The notes: generated by a model not told the origin, from the sequence alone. Positions 28,501 to 36,086 are shown, counted from the first letter of the stretch. The stretch is 64,000 bases of DNA from Micromonospora trifolii (GCF_022229005.1 NZ_JAKKFD010000037.1:1-64000); one strand, 5' to 3'. Numbers and translations are program-made.

Positions 28501-29373
28501 TTGCTCGCGCTCCGTCTGGTGCACCGGGTACGTGACGAACTGGGCGTGGACCTGCGGTTTGGTGAGATTTTCGAGGTGCCTACGCTGGGTGCGCTGGCGG
28601 CCCGGATCGCCGAGGGCGGCCCAGGTCACGGCGTCGTGCGCCTGTCCGACCGGCCGGGCCGGCCGCTGTATCTGTTTCATCCGGTCGGCGGTGCGGTGAC
28701 CGCGTACCGGCCGGTCGCCGCGGCATGGCCGGGCCCGGTGATGGCCTTTCAGAGCCCGGCGCTGGTGGGCCGGGAATCGGCGGGCGACCTGGTGGGGATG
28801 GCCGCGGCGGCCCGGCGGGAACTTCCGGACTCCGGCCCGTACCTGCTTGCCGGATGGTCGATGGGCGGCTTCCTCGCCTACGAGGTGTCCCGCCAGTTGG
28901 CCGACGAGGGCCACCGTAGCGCGGTCGTGATGATCGACAGCAGGTTGGGCGAGTTCCGCGTGCCGACCACCGAGGCCGAACGTCAACGGGAGTTCCTCAC
29001 CGATCTGGCCGGCGGCACCTGGTTCGAGCCGGTCACCGACGCGGCGCAGGGCCATCGTGCGGCAGTGGCTGCCGGTCTGCTGCCCGAGGGCACCGACCTG
29101 GCGACCTACACCCGGCTGGCGGACACCCACGCGCACAACCTGGCCGCGCTGGCCGACTACACCCCCGCCGAGCCGGGCGGCCCGGTCCTGTTGTTCGCGG
29201 CGGGACCCGGACCCGACCCGAGGTCATGGCTGGACGTCTGCCCGCAGATCGATATCCGGCAGACCGCGGGCGACCATTACACGGTCATGCGGGCGGACTC
29301 CCTGCGGGAGATCACCGCCACCGCCCGGGACTGGTTCGAGGAGGCGCTGGACTACCGTCGGACGACCAGTTGA
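25549..29373 (+). CDS. NRPS: Cy-A(Cys-like)-PCP-TE
   Basis: GTG 25549 (CGAAAGGG just upstream) is chosen over earlier in-frame starts because the Cy domain begins at once (PFPLTDLQ) and the gene then overlaps the GMC gene by 13 bases. There is no TubC domain. The Cy motif reads TLLLLDGRS (141-149), so the first Asp is Thr. The A domain (A3 ~600) has pocket D-L-W-N-L-S-M-I-W, two changes from the standard Cys code (Y to W, L to M), so Cys is likely but a relative is possible. The PCP serine is 984 (CGGNS). The C-terminal thioesterase has GWSMG (Ser1104) and a late GDHYTVM His. As the last NRPS gene with a TE it is the expected release point, by hydrolysis or cyclisation. Confidence 0.95.
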   Translation: MDDLTVPFPLTDLQAAYLVGTSELVELGGFLPGYHLELDVVGLDVVRARDVLRALIRRHEHLRTVVTGDATQRVLDVSVADAFEIEIVDVTGLGRDEQEKSIAATRQRMREQGVDPTTWPLFDLVVHRIRTGRVRLQIAMTLLLLDGRSIHQVVGEFLALVRDPMAELAPVTTTFREALARIRDRDDSTDWAYWEQRLETLPDAPQLPLARPLSAVSPVRFQRRMFTMTPPQWKALCGNARRRKLMPMGLLLHVYSEVLGAWAAAPRFSVTVMHHNWAGIESPADHPVGQLGATLPVEVDLTCAEDFWTRGQQLQKQLWRDMRHASVTGVRITRELAAQRGWGSRPAFPYVFNNMLGNDTATLAAGRPVCRTVTHALSTPQVLIDNQTQDAEDGGVEFIWDMVDAAFPAGLPDALFDTYRRLLETITSDQETTLVVTPAGHLDLIATINSDQTRPPAGRLEDSFLRSAAEHPEAPAVFGSGRTLTYGELESLSRAVALRLRARGVGDGVVVPVVMSKGWEQVVAVLGVLRAGGAYCPVEASLPAERIRTLVNACASGVVLTESSVRVRDVDSLDVDLVAPADDPLPPPSGDGSSLAYVIYTSGSTGTPKGVMIEHGAALNTVVDINRRIRLEPDDRVFAISSLSFDLSVWDVFGTLAAGAALVLPAASARPDPEAWLLAARRHGATVWNSVPALAELLVEVAAGRDVPPLRAILLSGDWIPLPLPDRLRALWPAARVIAMGGATEASIWSNIFEVGAVDPEWRSIPYGRPLRNQTMTVRDHRLNVRAPWATGAIYIGGVGVARGYAGDAERTAEKFVHDPATGDRLYATGDLGRYWPDGTIEFLGRADRQVKIQGFRVEPGEIEAVVRELAGVRECVVAAEGTPGGRMRLVAVVVPEDGASLDVAAHIRARLPHYMVPARIAVVPELPLTANGKVDISAARTTAPADEVVPAADTARLAAIWSSLLDLPTVGPDADFFACGGNSLLALRLVHRVRDELGVDLRFGEIFEVPTLGALAARIAEGGPGHGVVRLSDRPGRPLYLFHPVGGAVTAYRPVAAAWPGPVMAFQSPALVGRESAGDLVGMAAAARRELPDSGPYLLAGWSMGGFLAYEVSRQLADEGHRSAVVMIDSRLGEFRVPTTEAERQREFLTDLAGGTWFEPVTDAAQGHRAAVAAGLLPEGTDLATYTRLADTHAHNLAALADYTPAEPGGPVLLFAAGPGPDPRSWLDVCPQIDIRQTAGDHYTVMRADSLREITATARDWFEEALDYRRTTS

Positions 29374-29568
29374 CCCAGGCGGGCGGTCAGCTCCTCGGCG
29401 AACATCGTTGCGGAGCCGGTCACCGCCGCGGTCTGGGTGACCGAAGATCTCCATCGCCACGATGCCGTAGATGCAGGTCCAGGCGGAAAAAATTTTCCGG
29501 GCCACCTCCCGGATCTCGGCGAGCGTCGCCTCACGCAGGCGTTTCCGCCTGCTCAACGAGACATTCAT
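29352..29568 (-). pseudogene. TetR/AcrR regulator remnant
   Basis: On the minus strand an N-terminal helix typical of TetR regulators (RRKRLREATLAEIREVARKIF) is followed directly by what looks like the C-terminal domain (AWTCIYGIVAMEIFGH). The DNA-binding helix-turn-helix and most of the core, normally ~120 residues, are missing. A frame change then leads to MFAEELTARLGQLVVRR and a stop at 29352, which resembles a normal TetR C-terminus. This is therefore an internally deleted, frameshifted regulator. Its 3' end lies inside the end of the last NRPS gene. It probably once controlled the divergent exporter genes. The individual segments are short, so the family call rests on pattern recognition. 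Confidence 0.6.
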
Positions 29569-29616
29569 GGTGTTTGACCCCCTTCTTGACGGGGGCTGAC
29601 CGTCGCCGGAATACTA

Positions 29617-29642
29617 AACAGCCGTCAGTTATTGACAGTGTT
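29617..29642. promoter_or_regulatory. Imperfect dyad upstream of exporter, possible TetR operator
   Basis: Between the TetR remnant and the ABC transporter is an imperfect inverted repeat: AACA-g-CCGTCA, a GTTAT spacer, then TGACAG-TGTT. The inner six-base arms have one mismatch. It lies in an AT-richer patch where promoter elements are expected. If the TetR remnant once repressed the exporter, this would be its operator. Only symmetry and position support this. Confidence 0.3.
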
Positions 29643-29678
29643 CTCTCAGTTCACCCTCGCTGAAAGGTGATTTTCCCA

Positions 29679-30653
29679 TTGCGGTCGGAACCAGCGGTCG
29701 AGGCAACCGGGCTTGTCAAGAAATTCCATGCAGTGAAGGCTGTCGACGGAGTTGACCTCGTCGTGCCCCGCGGCGGGATCTACAGCGTGCTCGGGCCGAA
29801 CGGGGCCGGCAAGACGACCGTGATCCGCATCCTTGCCACCCTGGCGACGCCCGACGGCGGCCAGGCGCGGGTGCTGGGCCGCGACGTGGTCTCCGAGGCC
29901 GCGAAGGTCCGTGAGCGGATCGGCCTGACCGGCCAGTTCGCCACAGTGGACGAAGAGCTGACCGGCACCGAGAACCTGATCATGCTGGCCCGGCTGCAGG
30001 GCTTCTCCCGCGCCGCCTCCGTGCGCCGGGCGAGTGACCTGCTCGGCGCGGTGAGCCTCGATGCGGCCGCCGACCGCCTGGTGAAGAAGTATTCAGGTGG
30101 TATGCGGCGCCGGCTCGACATCGCCGCCAGCATCATCGTCACCCCTGACCTGCTGTTCCTGGACGAGCCGACGACCGGTCTCGACCCGCGTAGCCGCGCT
30201 CAGGTGTGGGAGACGGTGCGCGGCCTGGTTGAGGTGGGCACCACGATCCTGCTCACCACGCAGTACCTGGACGAGGCCGACCAACTCGCCGACCGCATCG
30301 CGGTGATGGAACACGGCAAGGTCATTGCGGAGGGCACACCCGGCCAGCTGAAATCCAGCGTCGGTGTTGGCACGCTGCGCATCCGCCTGCGTGAAGCGGC
30401 CCAGCGGCCGGAGGCAATCCGGGTCCTCGCCGAGGATCTCCAGATCACCGCCCAGGAGGAGGCCGACGCGGTCGGCCTGACCGCCCGGGTGCCCGGCAGC
30501 GACGCCGACCTGGCTGTGAGCGCCGTGTCCCGGTTGGCCGGGCGGGGCATCTCGGTCACCGACTTCGCCCTCGGCCAGCCCAGCCTGGACGAGGTGTTCC
30601 TCGCCCTGACCGGCCACACCACCGACCGGAACGACCAGGAGGAGGCAGCATGA
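29679..30653 (+). CDS. ABC transporter ATP-binding protein, DrrA type
   Basis: An ATPase of ~324 residues with Walker A (GPNGAGKTT), signature (YSGGMRRRLD), Walker B (LLFLDEPTTGLD) and the C-terminal extension usual in daunorubicin-resistance DrrA proteins. I prefer TTG 29679 because GAAAGG lies 11 bases upstream; GTG 29667 is in frame but overlaps that ribosome-binding site. It overlaps the permease gene by four bases (ATGA). Together they form an ATP-driven exporter, very likely for the product of this cluster and for self-resistance. There is no separate promoter between the two genes. Confidence 0.93.
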   Translation: MRSEPAVEATGLVKKFHAVKAVDGVDLVVPRGGIYSVLGPNGAGKTTVIRILATLATPDGGQARVLGRDVVSEAAKVRERIGLTGQFATVDEELTGTENLIMLARLQGFSRAASVRRASDLLGAVSLDAAADRLVKKYSGGMRRRLDIAASIIVTPDLLFLDEPTTGLDPRSRAQVWETVRGLVEVGTTILLTTQYLDEADQLADRIAVMEHGKVIAEGTPGQLKSSVGVGTLRIRLREAAQRPEAIRVLAEDLQITAQEEADAVGLTARVPGSDADLAVSAVSRLAGRGISVTDFALGQPSLDEVFLALTGHTTDRNDQEEAA

Positions 30654-31495
30654 CCGTTCAACTCACCTCCAGTGCCGCCGACACCTCGGGCAGCTCCGAC
30701 CTGCGCGATGTCCTCATGCGAGGGACCCGGCCGCCCCGGGCCAACGCCTTCACGGTGACCATGACCTTCGGCTGGCGTGCGTTGCTGAAGATCAAGCACG
30801 GCCCGATGCAATTGTTCGACGTCACGGTCTTCCCGCTGATGCTGACCCTGATGTTCACCTACCTGCTGGGCGGCGCAATTGCCGGCTCCACAACGGTCTA
30901 CCTGCAGGACCTGCTGCCGGGCATCCTGGTGATGGCCATCCTGATGATCACCCAGTACACCGGCGCGGCCCTCAACAGCGACCGCACCAAAGGTGTCTTC
31001 GACCGGTTCAAGACGCTGGCGATCTGGCGGCCCGGCTCGGTGATCGGCGCGATGCTCGGCGACCTCGTGCGTTACAGCATCGCCGGCATCCTGGTGGTCC
31101 TGCTCGGGGTCGCGCTCGGCTTTCGGCCGGCCGGCGGCGTCATCGGCGTGGCGCTCGGTCTGATGGTGGTGCTGCTGTTCTCATTCGCGATCAGCTGGAT
31201 GTGGACCGCGGCGGCATTCGTCATGCCGACCCCGCATTCGACCATGGCGGCGGGCGCGATCATCATCTTCCCGCTGACCTTCCTCAGCAACATCTTCGCC
31301 GACCCCAAGACCATGCCCGGCTGGCTGCAAGCTTTCATCGATGTCAATCCGGTCACGTACGTGGTGAGCGCGACCCGGAACCTGATGTTCGACCGTCCGC
31401 TGGGAAACGACCTGCTGTGGGTGCTGGTCAGCTCCGCGGTCATAGTGGCCATCTTCGGCCCGCTGACCATGTGGCTCTACAAGAACAAGCAGTAG
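30650..31495 (+). CDS. ABC-2 type permease, DrrB type
   Basis: A 281-residue integral membrane protein with about six hydrophobic segments (for example LLPGILVMAILMITQYTGAA and a final SSAVIVAIFGPLTMWLY) after a ~50-residue cytoplasmic N-terminus, the DrrB layout. It is translationally coupled to the DrrA-like ATPase. It probably forms the membrane channel exporting the cluster product across the cytoplasmic membrane. Confidence 0.93.
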   Translation: MTVQLTSSAADTSGSSDLRDVLMRGTRPPRANAFTVTMTFGWRALLKIKHGPMQLFDVTVFPLMLTLMFTYLLGGAIAGSTTVYLQDLLPGILVMAILMITQYTGAALNSDRTKGVFDRFKTLAIWRPGSVIGAMLGDLVRYSIAGILVVLLGVALGFRPAGGVIGVALGLMVVLLFSFAISWMWTAAAFVMPTPHSTMAAGAIIIFPLTFLSNIFADPKTMPGWLQAFIDVNPVTYVVSATRNLMFDRPLGNDLLWVLVSSAVIVAIFGPLTMWLYKNKQ

Positions 31496-31564
31496 GTCGC
31501 GGGATCCGCCCATCGAGCACTTTCGGAGGCGCGGCGGCCCGGTCCACGCCACCATGATGGTCGA

Positions 31565-32863
31565 ATGACCGAGTACCCCGTGTGGGATTCGCTGCTCCCA
31601 CCGAGTGCGCACGGCCGGGACAGCCACCGGATCGTGCGAGTGTCCGGCAACCGGGCCGTCTTCGCGGACGGCGTGGATGCCATTGACGGCACCAGCGGCT
31701 TGTGGAACGTCAACCTCGGCTACGGCAACGAGGCCATTGCCGCCGCGATCACCGGCGCGGTCCGCGACGCGTCGTACATGTCGCTGTTCCGCCGCACCCA
31801 CGACTACGCCATCGAGGCCGCCGCCGCGCTGATCGAGGCGGCAGGCCCGGCGCGCTACAGCCGGGTTCTGTTCTCCACGTCGGGTAGTTCGGCCAACGAC
31901 GCGATGATGAAGTTGGCCCGCCACCACGCGTTACTGCGCGGCGACACCCACCGCAAGGTGATCGTCGGTCTGGAGGGCAGTTACCACGGCCAGACCTACG
32001 GCTCGTTCACGCTGTCCGGCGACGACCTGAGCCAACACCTGTACGGCGTGGACACCAGCCTGATCCGGCACGTCAAGCACGACGACCCGGCCGCGATGCG
32101 CGCGTTGCTGACCGAGATCGGTGACCAGGTCGCTGCGGTGGTGATCGAGCCCGTCCTCGGCACCGGTGCCCATGTGGTGCCTGCCGAGATGATCAGCACA
32201 TTGCTGGAGTTGCGCCGTGAGCACGGTTTCCTGCTGGTCTGTGACGAGGTGGCGTTCGGCTTCGGCCGCAGCGGCTCGCTGTTCGGCAGCGACCGCTGGG
32301 CCGAGTCCCCCGACCTGCTGGTCACCTCCAAGGGGCTGACCAACGGCACCTGCGCGGCCTCGGCCATCCTGGTCGGGCACTCGGTGTTCGCCGAGTTCGC
32401 CAAGGCTGACGCGATGTTCGTGCACGGTGAGACCCAGGCGGGCACACCCGCCAGCTGCGCGGCGATCGTGGCCACGCTCCAGCAGTTCGACGAGTTGCAT
32501 GCGCTGGAAAGCGGAGCGCGGGTGGCCAAGCTGCTTGAGGAGGGGCTCAAGGACCTCGTCGACCGGGTCGAGCTGGCCGTCGAAGTGACCGGGGCGGGCT
32601 GCTTCCGGGGGCTGGGCTTGCGCGCGGCCAACGGTGCGGAGCTGTGGCCGCTGCACATCACCAAGATCCTTTCCAGGATTCGCGACCGGGGCGCCGTTGT
32701 GCAGGGCGGTCCTAGCTCCATCGAGCTGATCCCGCCGCTGACCTGCACCGAGGATGAGGTGGGGGAACTGCTGCGAGCCGTCGAGCTCGGGCTGGCCGAC
32801 TTCACCGCCGAACGCCAGGCGAAGCGAGCCAGGGTCCGGCCGTCATCCTCTCCTGCACGCTGA
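31565..32863 (+). CDS. PLP-dependent class III aminotransferase
   Basis: The protein has 432 residues with a class III fold. The PLP lysine is in LVTSKGLTNG, the acidic PLP-contacting segment is LLVCDEVAFGFGRSG, and the cofactor-phosphate loop is STSGSSAND. Such enzymes put an amino group on an aldehyde or ketone. By memory of motifs (TSGLWNVNLGYGN near the N-terminus, SKGLTNGTCAAS) it resembles the aminotransferases of daptide RiPP clusters (MpaD), but no daptide precursor, HopA1-like recognition protein or methyltransferase lies nearby. The next gene encodes an alcohol dehydrogenase, so the pair could convert an alcohol to an amine via a carbonyl. A TTA leucine codon at 31931 suggests bldA-dependent expression. 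Confidence 0.9.
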   Translation: MTEYPVWDSLLPPSAHGRDSHRIVRVSGNRAVFADGVDAIDGTSGLWNVNLGYGNEAIAAAITGAVRDASYMSLFRRTHDYAIEAAAALIEAAGPARYSRVLFSTSGSSANDAMMKLARHHALLRGDTHRKVIVGLEGSYHGQTYGSFTLSGDDLSQHLYGVDTSLIRHVKHDDPAAMRALLTEIGDQVAAVVIEPVLGTGAHVVPAEMISTLLELRREHGFLLVCDEVAFGFGRSGSLFGSDRWAESPDLLVTSKGLTNGTCAASAILVGHSVFAEFAKADAMFVHGETQAGTPASCAAIVATLQQFDELHALESGARVAKLLEEGLKDLVDRVELAVEVTGAGCFRGLGLRAANGAELWPLHITKILSRIRDRGAVVQGGPSSIELIPPLTCTEDEVGELLRAVELGLADFTAERQAKRARVRPSSSPAR

Positions 32864-32872
32864 GCGGCTCCG

Positions 32873-33859
32873 ATGCGAGCCGTCCAGCTCACCGCCGCGC
32901 GCAAGCCGCCGGAGATCGTCACCGTTCCCGACCCTGAGCCTGGACCGGGCCAGGCACTGGTACGGGTCGATGCAGCCGGGCTGTGTCACTCGGACCTGAT
33001 GCTGCTCGACATGCCGCGCGGGATGCTGGCCCGCAACGGCATTCGGCTTCCGCTGACTCTGGGCCACGAGGCCGCGGGCACGGTGATCGCCGGTACCACG
33101 CTGGCGCCGGGAACGGCCGTAGTCCTGTACGGCGCGTGGGGTTGCGGCACCTGCCGGAGCTGTCTGGCGGGCCGCGACAACTACTGCGCCACCCCCGCCC
33201 AGCCGCCCGGCCTCGGTTCGCCCGGGGGGCTGGCCGAGTACCTGGTGGCGGATGAGCGCTACCTGCTGCCGATCGGCGACCTCGATCCCGTTCTGGCCGC
33301 CCCGCTGGCGGACGCAGCGCTCACCCCGTACCACGCGATCGCCCTCGTGCGGCAAGAGCTCACCGAGGGCAGCACGGCGCTGGTGGTCGGCGTCGGCGGG
33401 CTCGGGCACCTTGCCGTCCAGATCCTGCGCGCGCTGACCCCGGCCGAGGTGATCGCCGTGGACACCGAACCGGCAGCCCGGGAACTCGCAATGACGATGG
33501 GTGCCCACCGCACCAGCGCGACCGTCACCGACCGGGCCGACGTCATCATCGATTTCGTCGGTACCCAGGAAACCCTCGACGCCGCAGCGGCCGTCGTCCG
33601 GTCGGCGGGCCACATCGTCATCGTCGGGATCGGTCGCGGCGCGTTATCGGTGGGATACGACTCGCCGGCCCGGGGCGTGTCGGTGTCCACCACGTATTGG
33701 GGCACCCGGCCCGAGTTGCGCGAGGTGATCGAGCTCGCCCAGGCCAGACGCATCACCACCAGCGTGGAAAACTTCACGATGGACGAGGCGGTGGCCGCCT
33801 ATGGCCGTCTGCGTGAACGCCGGCTGACCGGCCGCGCCGTAGTGGTGCCACACCGCTGA
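32873..33859 (+). CDS. Zinc-dependent alcohol dehydrogenase (MDR family)
   Basis: The protein has 328 residues. Catalytic zinc ligands appear in GLCHSD and GHEAAG, the structural-zinc loop has four Cys in CGTCRSCLAGRDNYC, and the Rossmann NAD(P) motif is VGVGGLGHLA. It begins nine bases after the aminotransferase stop, so the two are probably one operon and one chemical step pair (alcohol to carbonyl to amine). The substrate is unknown. A TTA codon lies at 33644. The stop is eight bases from the convergent AraC gene. Confidence 0.93.
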   Translation: MRAVQLTAARKPPEIVTVPDPEPGPGQALVRVDAAGLCHSDLMLLDMPRGMLARNGIRLPLTLGHEAAGTVIAGTTLAPGTAVVLYGAWGCGTCRSCLAGRDNYCATPAQPPGLGSPGGLAEYLVADERYLLPIGDLDPVLAAPLADAALTPYHAIALVRQELTEGSTALVVGVGGLGHLAVQILRALTPAEVIAVDTEPAARELAMTMGAHRTSATVTDRADVIIDFVGTQETLDAAAAVVRSAGHIVIVGIGRGALSVGYDSPARGVSVSTTYWGTRPELREVIELAQARRITTSVENFTMDEAVAAYGRLRERRLTGRAVVVPHR

Positions 33860-33867
33860 CTGGGCCG

Positions 33868-34620
33868 TCAGCGCTGATCGTCACTGTGTGCGTCCGCCGC
33901 GGGCGCCAAGCCGAGCCGCGCGAACAGGATCGGTGGGTCGGTCGGCTCGGGTGGAGTCAGGACCAGGTCCGACGGCACTTTCCGCAACCCGCGATCGATG
34001 TGCAGCACCGGGCCGACACAACCAGCCAGCATTGGCGCCTCGGGGTCCAGTTCGGACGGTGCGGTCTCGCCAGGCCGCAGCGCGACAGCGTGGAAGTACC
34101 AGCGTCCACACGGGAGGCCGCAGATCTCGAACGGTCCGGGCTCCGCCAGCAGCGTGGAGGCCCTGGGTTCCCCTTGCAGGATCGGGCTGTCGAACGCCCC
34201 CACGAAGATCGGCGAGGCGATCGGGTGTGGAGTGCTCACCACGCCGGTGACCCGTGCCCCCTCACACCAGCTGGCCGATCGGCCGGTGTGGGTGAAGTCG
34301 AAACGCTGACCACGGCTCATCCGGCGGTACCGGATCGGCGACAGGCCCACCGCGTCGGTGAACCGCCGGGTGAAGCTTCCTGTGCTGCTGTATCCGACCT
34401 GCGTCGCGATGTTGGCCACGTTGAGCGACGTGACGTACAGCATCCGTTTGGCCTCCTGTAACCGCACTGCGGCCAGGAAGCGCCCCGGGGTGATGTTGGT
34501 CTGCTTGTGGAAGGTCCGAAGTAGATGAAACTTGCTCACGAAAGCCGCGCTGGCCAGGTCGTCAAGGCGGAGTGGTTCGCTGTACCGAGTTCGAATGGTA
34601 TCCACCACACTGCTTACCAT
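33868..34620 (-). CDS. AraC-family regulator with N-terminal DNA-binding domain
   Basis: I chose ATG 34620 (GGGGGA 12 bases upstream) because the frame before it is unlike the family. The double helix-turn-helix comes first (~residues 1-105: LDDLASAAFVSKFHLLRTF, then NVANIATQVGYSSTGSFTRRF and GLSPIRYR). A C-terminal domain of ~145 residues, probably ligand-sensing, follows. This reversed order is known for one AraC subgroup. It converges on the alcohol dehydrogenase and is the only intact regulator in the visible part of the cluster, so it is the candidate local regulator. The 380 bases upstream (34621-35002) hold its presumed promoter and the ycnI terminator. Confidence 0.88.
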   Translation of the reverse strand: MVSSVVDTIRTRYSEPLRLDDLASAAFVSKFHLLRTFHKQTNITPGRFLAAVRLQEAKRMLYVTSLNVANIATQVGYSSTGSFTRRFTDAVGLSPIRYRRMSRGQRFDFTHTGRSASWCEGARVTGVVSTPHPIASPIFVGAFDSPILQGEPRASTLLAEPGPFEICGLPCGRWYFHAVALRPGETAPSELDPEAPMLAGCVGPVLHIDRGLRKVPSDLVLTPPEPTDPPILFARLGLAPAADAHSDDQR

Positions 34621-34947
34621 TTGCTGCACAAGTCCCCCGAATAATGCGTAAGAGCAACTATCTATCTGCTTTGCCCGAAGAGTCTCGCCGTCATGAGGTG
34701 GTACAAAACAGAAATCCGGGCCGGTTCGATAACGAACCGCCCGTTCGGGTCGTCCGCCGCGCACGCAGTCGAGGCTGGCGCGGCAGGTTCGTCCGGTTCC
34801 ATCTGGATGACCAACACGTCAAAGCTGCGTGTCACATCGGTGATCAGGGTAGCGAAAGTTGAAACTCATCGATCGAAACCGTCCGGAGTCCGATTTTGAG
34901 AACTGACGCAGCGTGGCTGGAAGGTGACAATTTGCTCATCGGGCATG

Positions 34948-34986
34948 CCGACAGTCTGCCAACGCAAGGCGCGGGCAGACTGTCGG
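34948..34986 (-). terminator. Hairpin terminator of the ycnI-like gene
   Basis: Perfect 13-base arms (CCGACAGTCTGCC and its complement) with a 13-base loop, starting 17 bases after the minus-strand stop of the YcnI-like gene. There is no T-run, which is usual in high-GC actinomycetes. The remainder of 34621-35002 shows no gene. Confidence 0.75.
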
Positions 34987-35002
34987 TTCGAGCGGTCGCA
35001 GA

Positions 35003-35737
35003 TCAGGAGTTCCGGGCCTGCCTGCGGCTGAAGCGGCCGATCATGATGCCGGTGCCGGTCATCACGAGCATCGCCATCACCAGCATCGTCATCGACCGAT
35101 TGTCACTGTTCGGCGCGGGAGCGTCGGACGCCAGGACGATCCGGGTGTCCGACACGTCAGCGCGGGCCGGAATTACCGCGGAGCCCGCTGCGTCGGCACT
35201 GTTCGCTGCCGCCGCGCCGGCGGCGGGAGCCGCGACGACCCTGATGCAGGGTGCCGGGTGGGCCGGGTTGGGGACCGCCGCAGTGGGCACCTCGTCCCAC
35301 TTGACGATCGTACCGTCGTCGTAGTGCTGGGCGGCCTTGAAGCAGACCTGACCCGCCGCGAACGGTCCAGTGAGGATCTTGAACTCGTCGAAGTCGCCGG
35401 GTGCGATCCGGCTGGACCGCGAGTCGGCTTTCCAGGTCACGCTCTGGACGCCGACGCCCACCTCGGCGGAGCTCCGCTGAACCTTGTGTGTCCACTCCGG
35501 ATGCGGCTGGACGAAGGTGAAGGCGAACGTGTTGTTCTGCGGCATATCGAGGACGAGCTTGCTGGTGGCCGCGGTGTCGCTCTCGTTGGGCACACGGAAC
35601 GTCACGGTGGCGAACGAACCAGCGGTCACCTCGCCTGGCAGGGCGGTGACGTGCGCGGAGGCGGGCACGGCACTGATCATTACGGCAGTCGCGGCGACAG
35701 CCGCGGTGGCCAATACGCGGTAAAGCGAGCGATTCAC
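35003..35737 (-). CDS. YcnI/DUF1775 family secreted copper-associated protein
   Basis: GTG 35737 follows GGAAGG by six bases. The ~244-residue product has a signal peptide ending at ASA, so the mature protein begins with His (HVTALPGEV), the N-terminal copper ligand of the YcnI family. A beta-sandwich domain follows, then an Ala/Ser linker and a C-terminal membrane helix (SMTMLVMAMLVMTGTGIMIG) before basic FSRRQARNS. YcnI proteins bind copper outside the cell and usually neighbour CopC/CopD genes; none is seen here. Likely role: extracytoplasmic copper handling, membrane-anchored. Confidence 0.9.
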   Translation of the reverse strand: MNRSLYRVLATAAVAATAVMISAVPASAHVTALPGEVTAGSFATVTFRVPNESDTAATSKLVLDMPQNNTFAFTFVQPHPEWTHKVQRSSAEVGVGVQSVTWKADSRSSRIAPGDFDEFKILTGPFAAGQVCFKAAQHYDDGTIVKWDEVPTAAVPNPAHPAPCIRVVAAPAAGAAAANSADAAGSAVIPARADVSDTRIVLASDAPAPNSDNRSMTMLVMAMLVMTGTGIMIGRFSRRQARNS

Positions 35738-36086
35738 AGTCGACCTTCCGGAGGATTTTCCGGCGCAGGCTTTCGCGCCGGGCTCAGGATGCACGACGGT
35801 GATTCCCTGCGTCGACTCTGAAATTGCACCTTCCGGCATCGGGGCCCGCCACATCCGGCCGCGCGGCTGGGGCCGCCGACGCCGTCCGCCGGATCTCCGC
35901 AACGTCCGTCCGGATTGGACCGGTTGGCAGCTAAAACGACGCTCCTATGAGGACCGCAGGAGCCAGCCAGGCGCGGCCTTGACGAGTCGCCTGTCTGCGA
36001 TACATTGAGCCCGATCGGCCACTACGTACGGCATACCGGTTGATGCGTCTGCGGAGATCGGTCTATGCGGGGATAGGATCATCGGG
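35738..36086. other. Intergenic region between ycnI-like gene and luxS
   Basis: About 350 bases between divergent genes, holding both promoters. I found no convincing ORF, hairpin or riboswitch. A GGGGATAGGAT stretch just before luxS may be its ribosome-binding site. Confidence 0.5.

Noticed and set aside
29679..33859. A complete daptide RiPP cluster
   Set aside because: No precursor peptide, recognition protein, methyltransferase or protease gene found in the window; only transporter, aminotransferase and dehydrogenase.
1..34620. MbtH-like protein in the cluster
   Set aside because: No short ORF with the MbtH NxExQxSxWP-type motif was seen; it may lie outside the window.
35738..36086. SAH riboswitch before luxS
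   Set aside because: No conserved stem-loop architecture found in the sequence.
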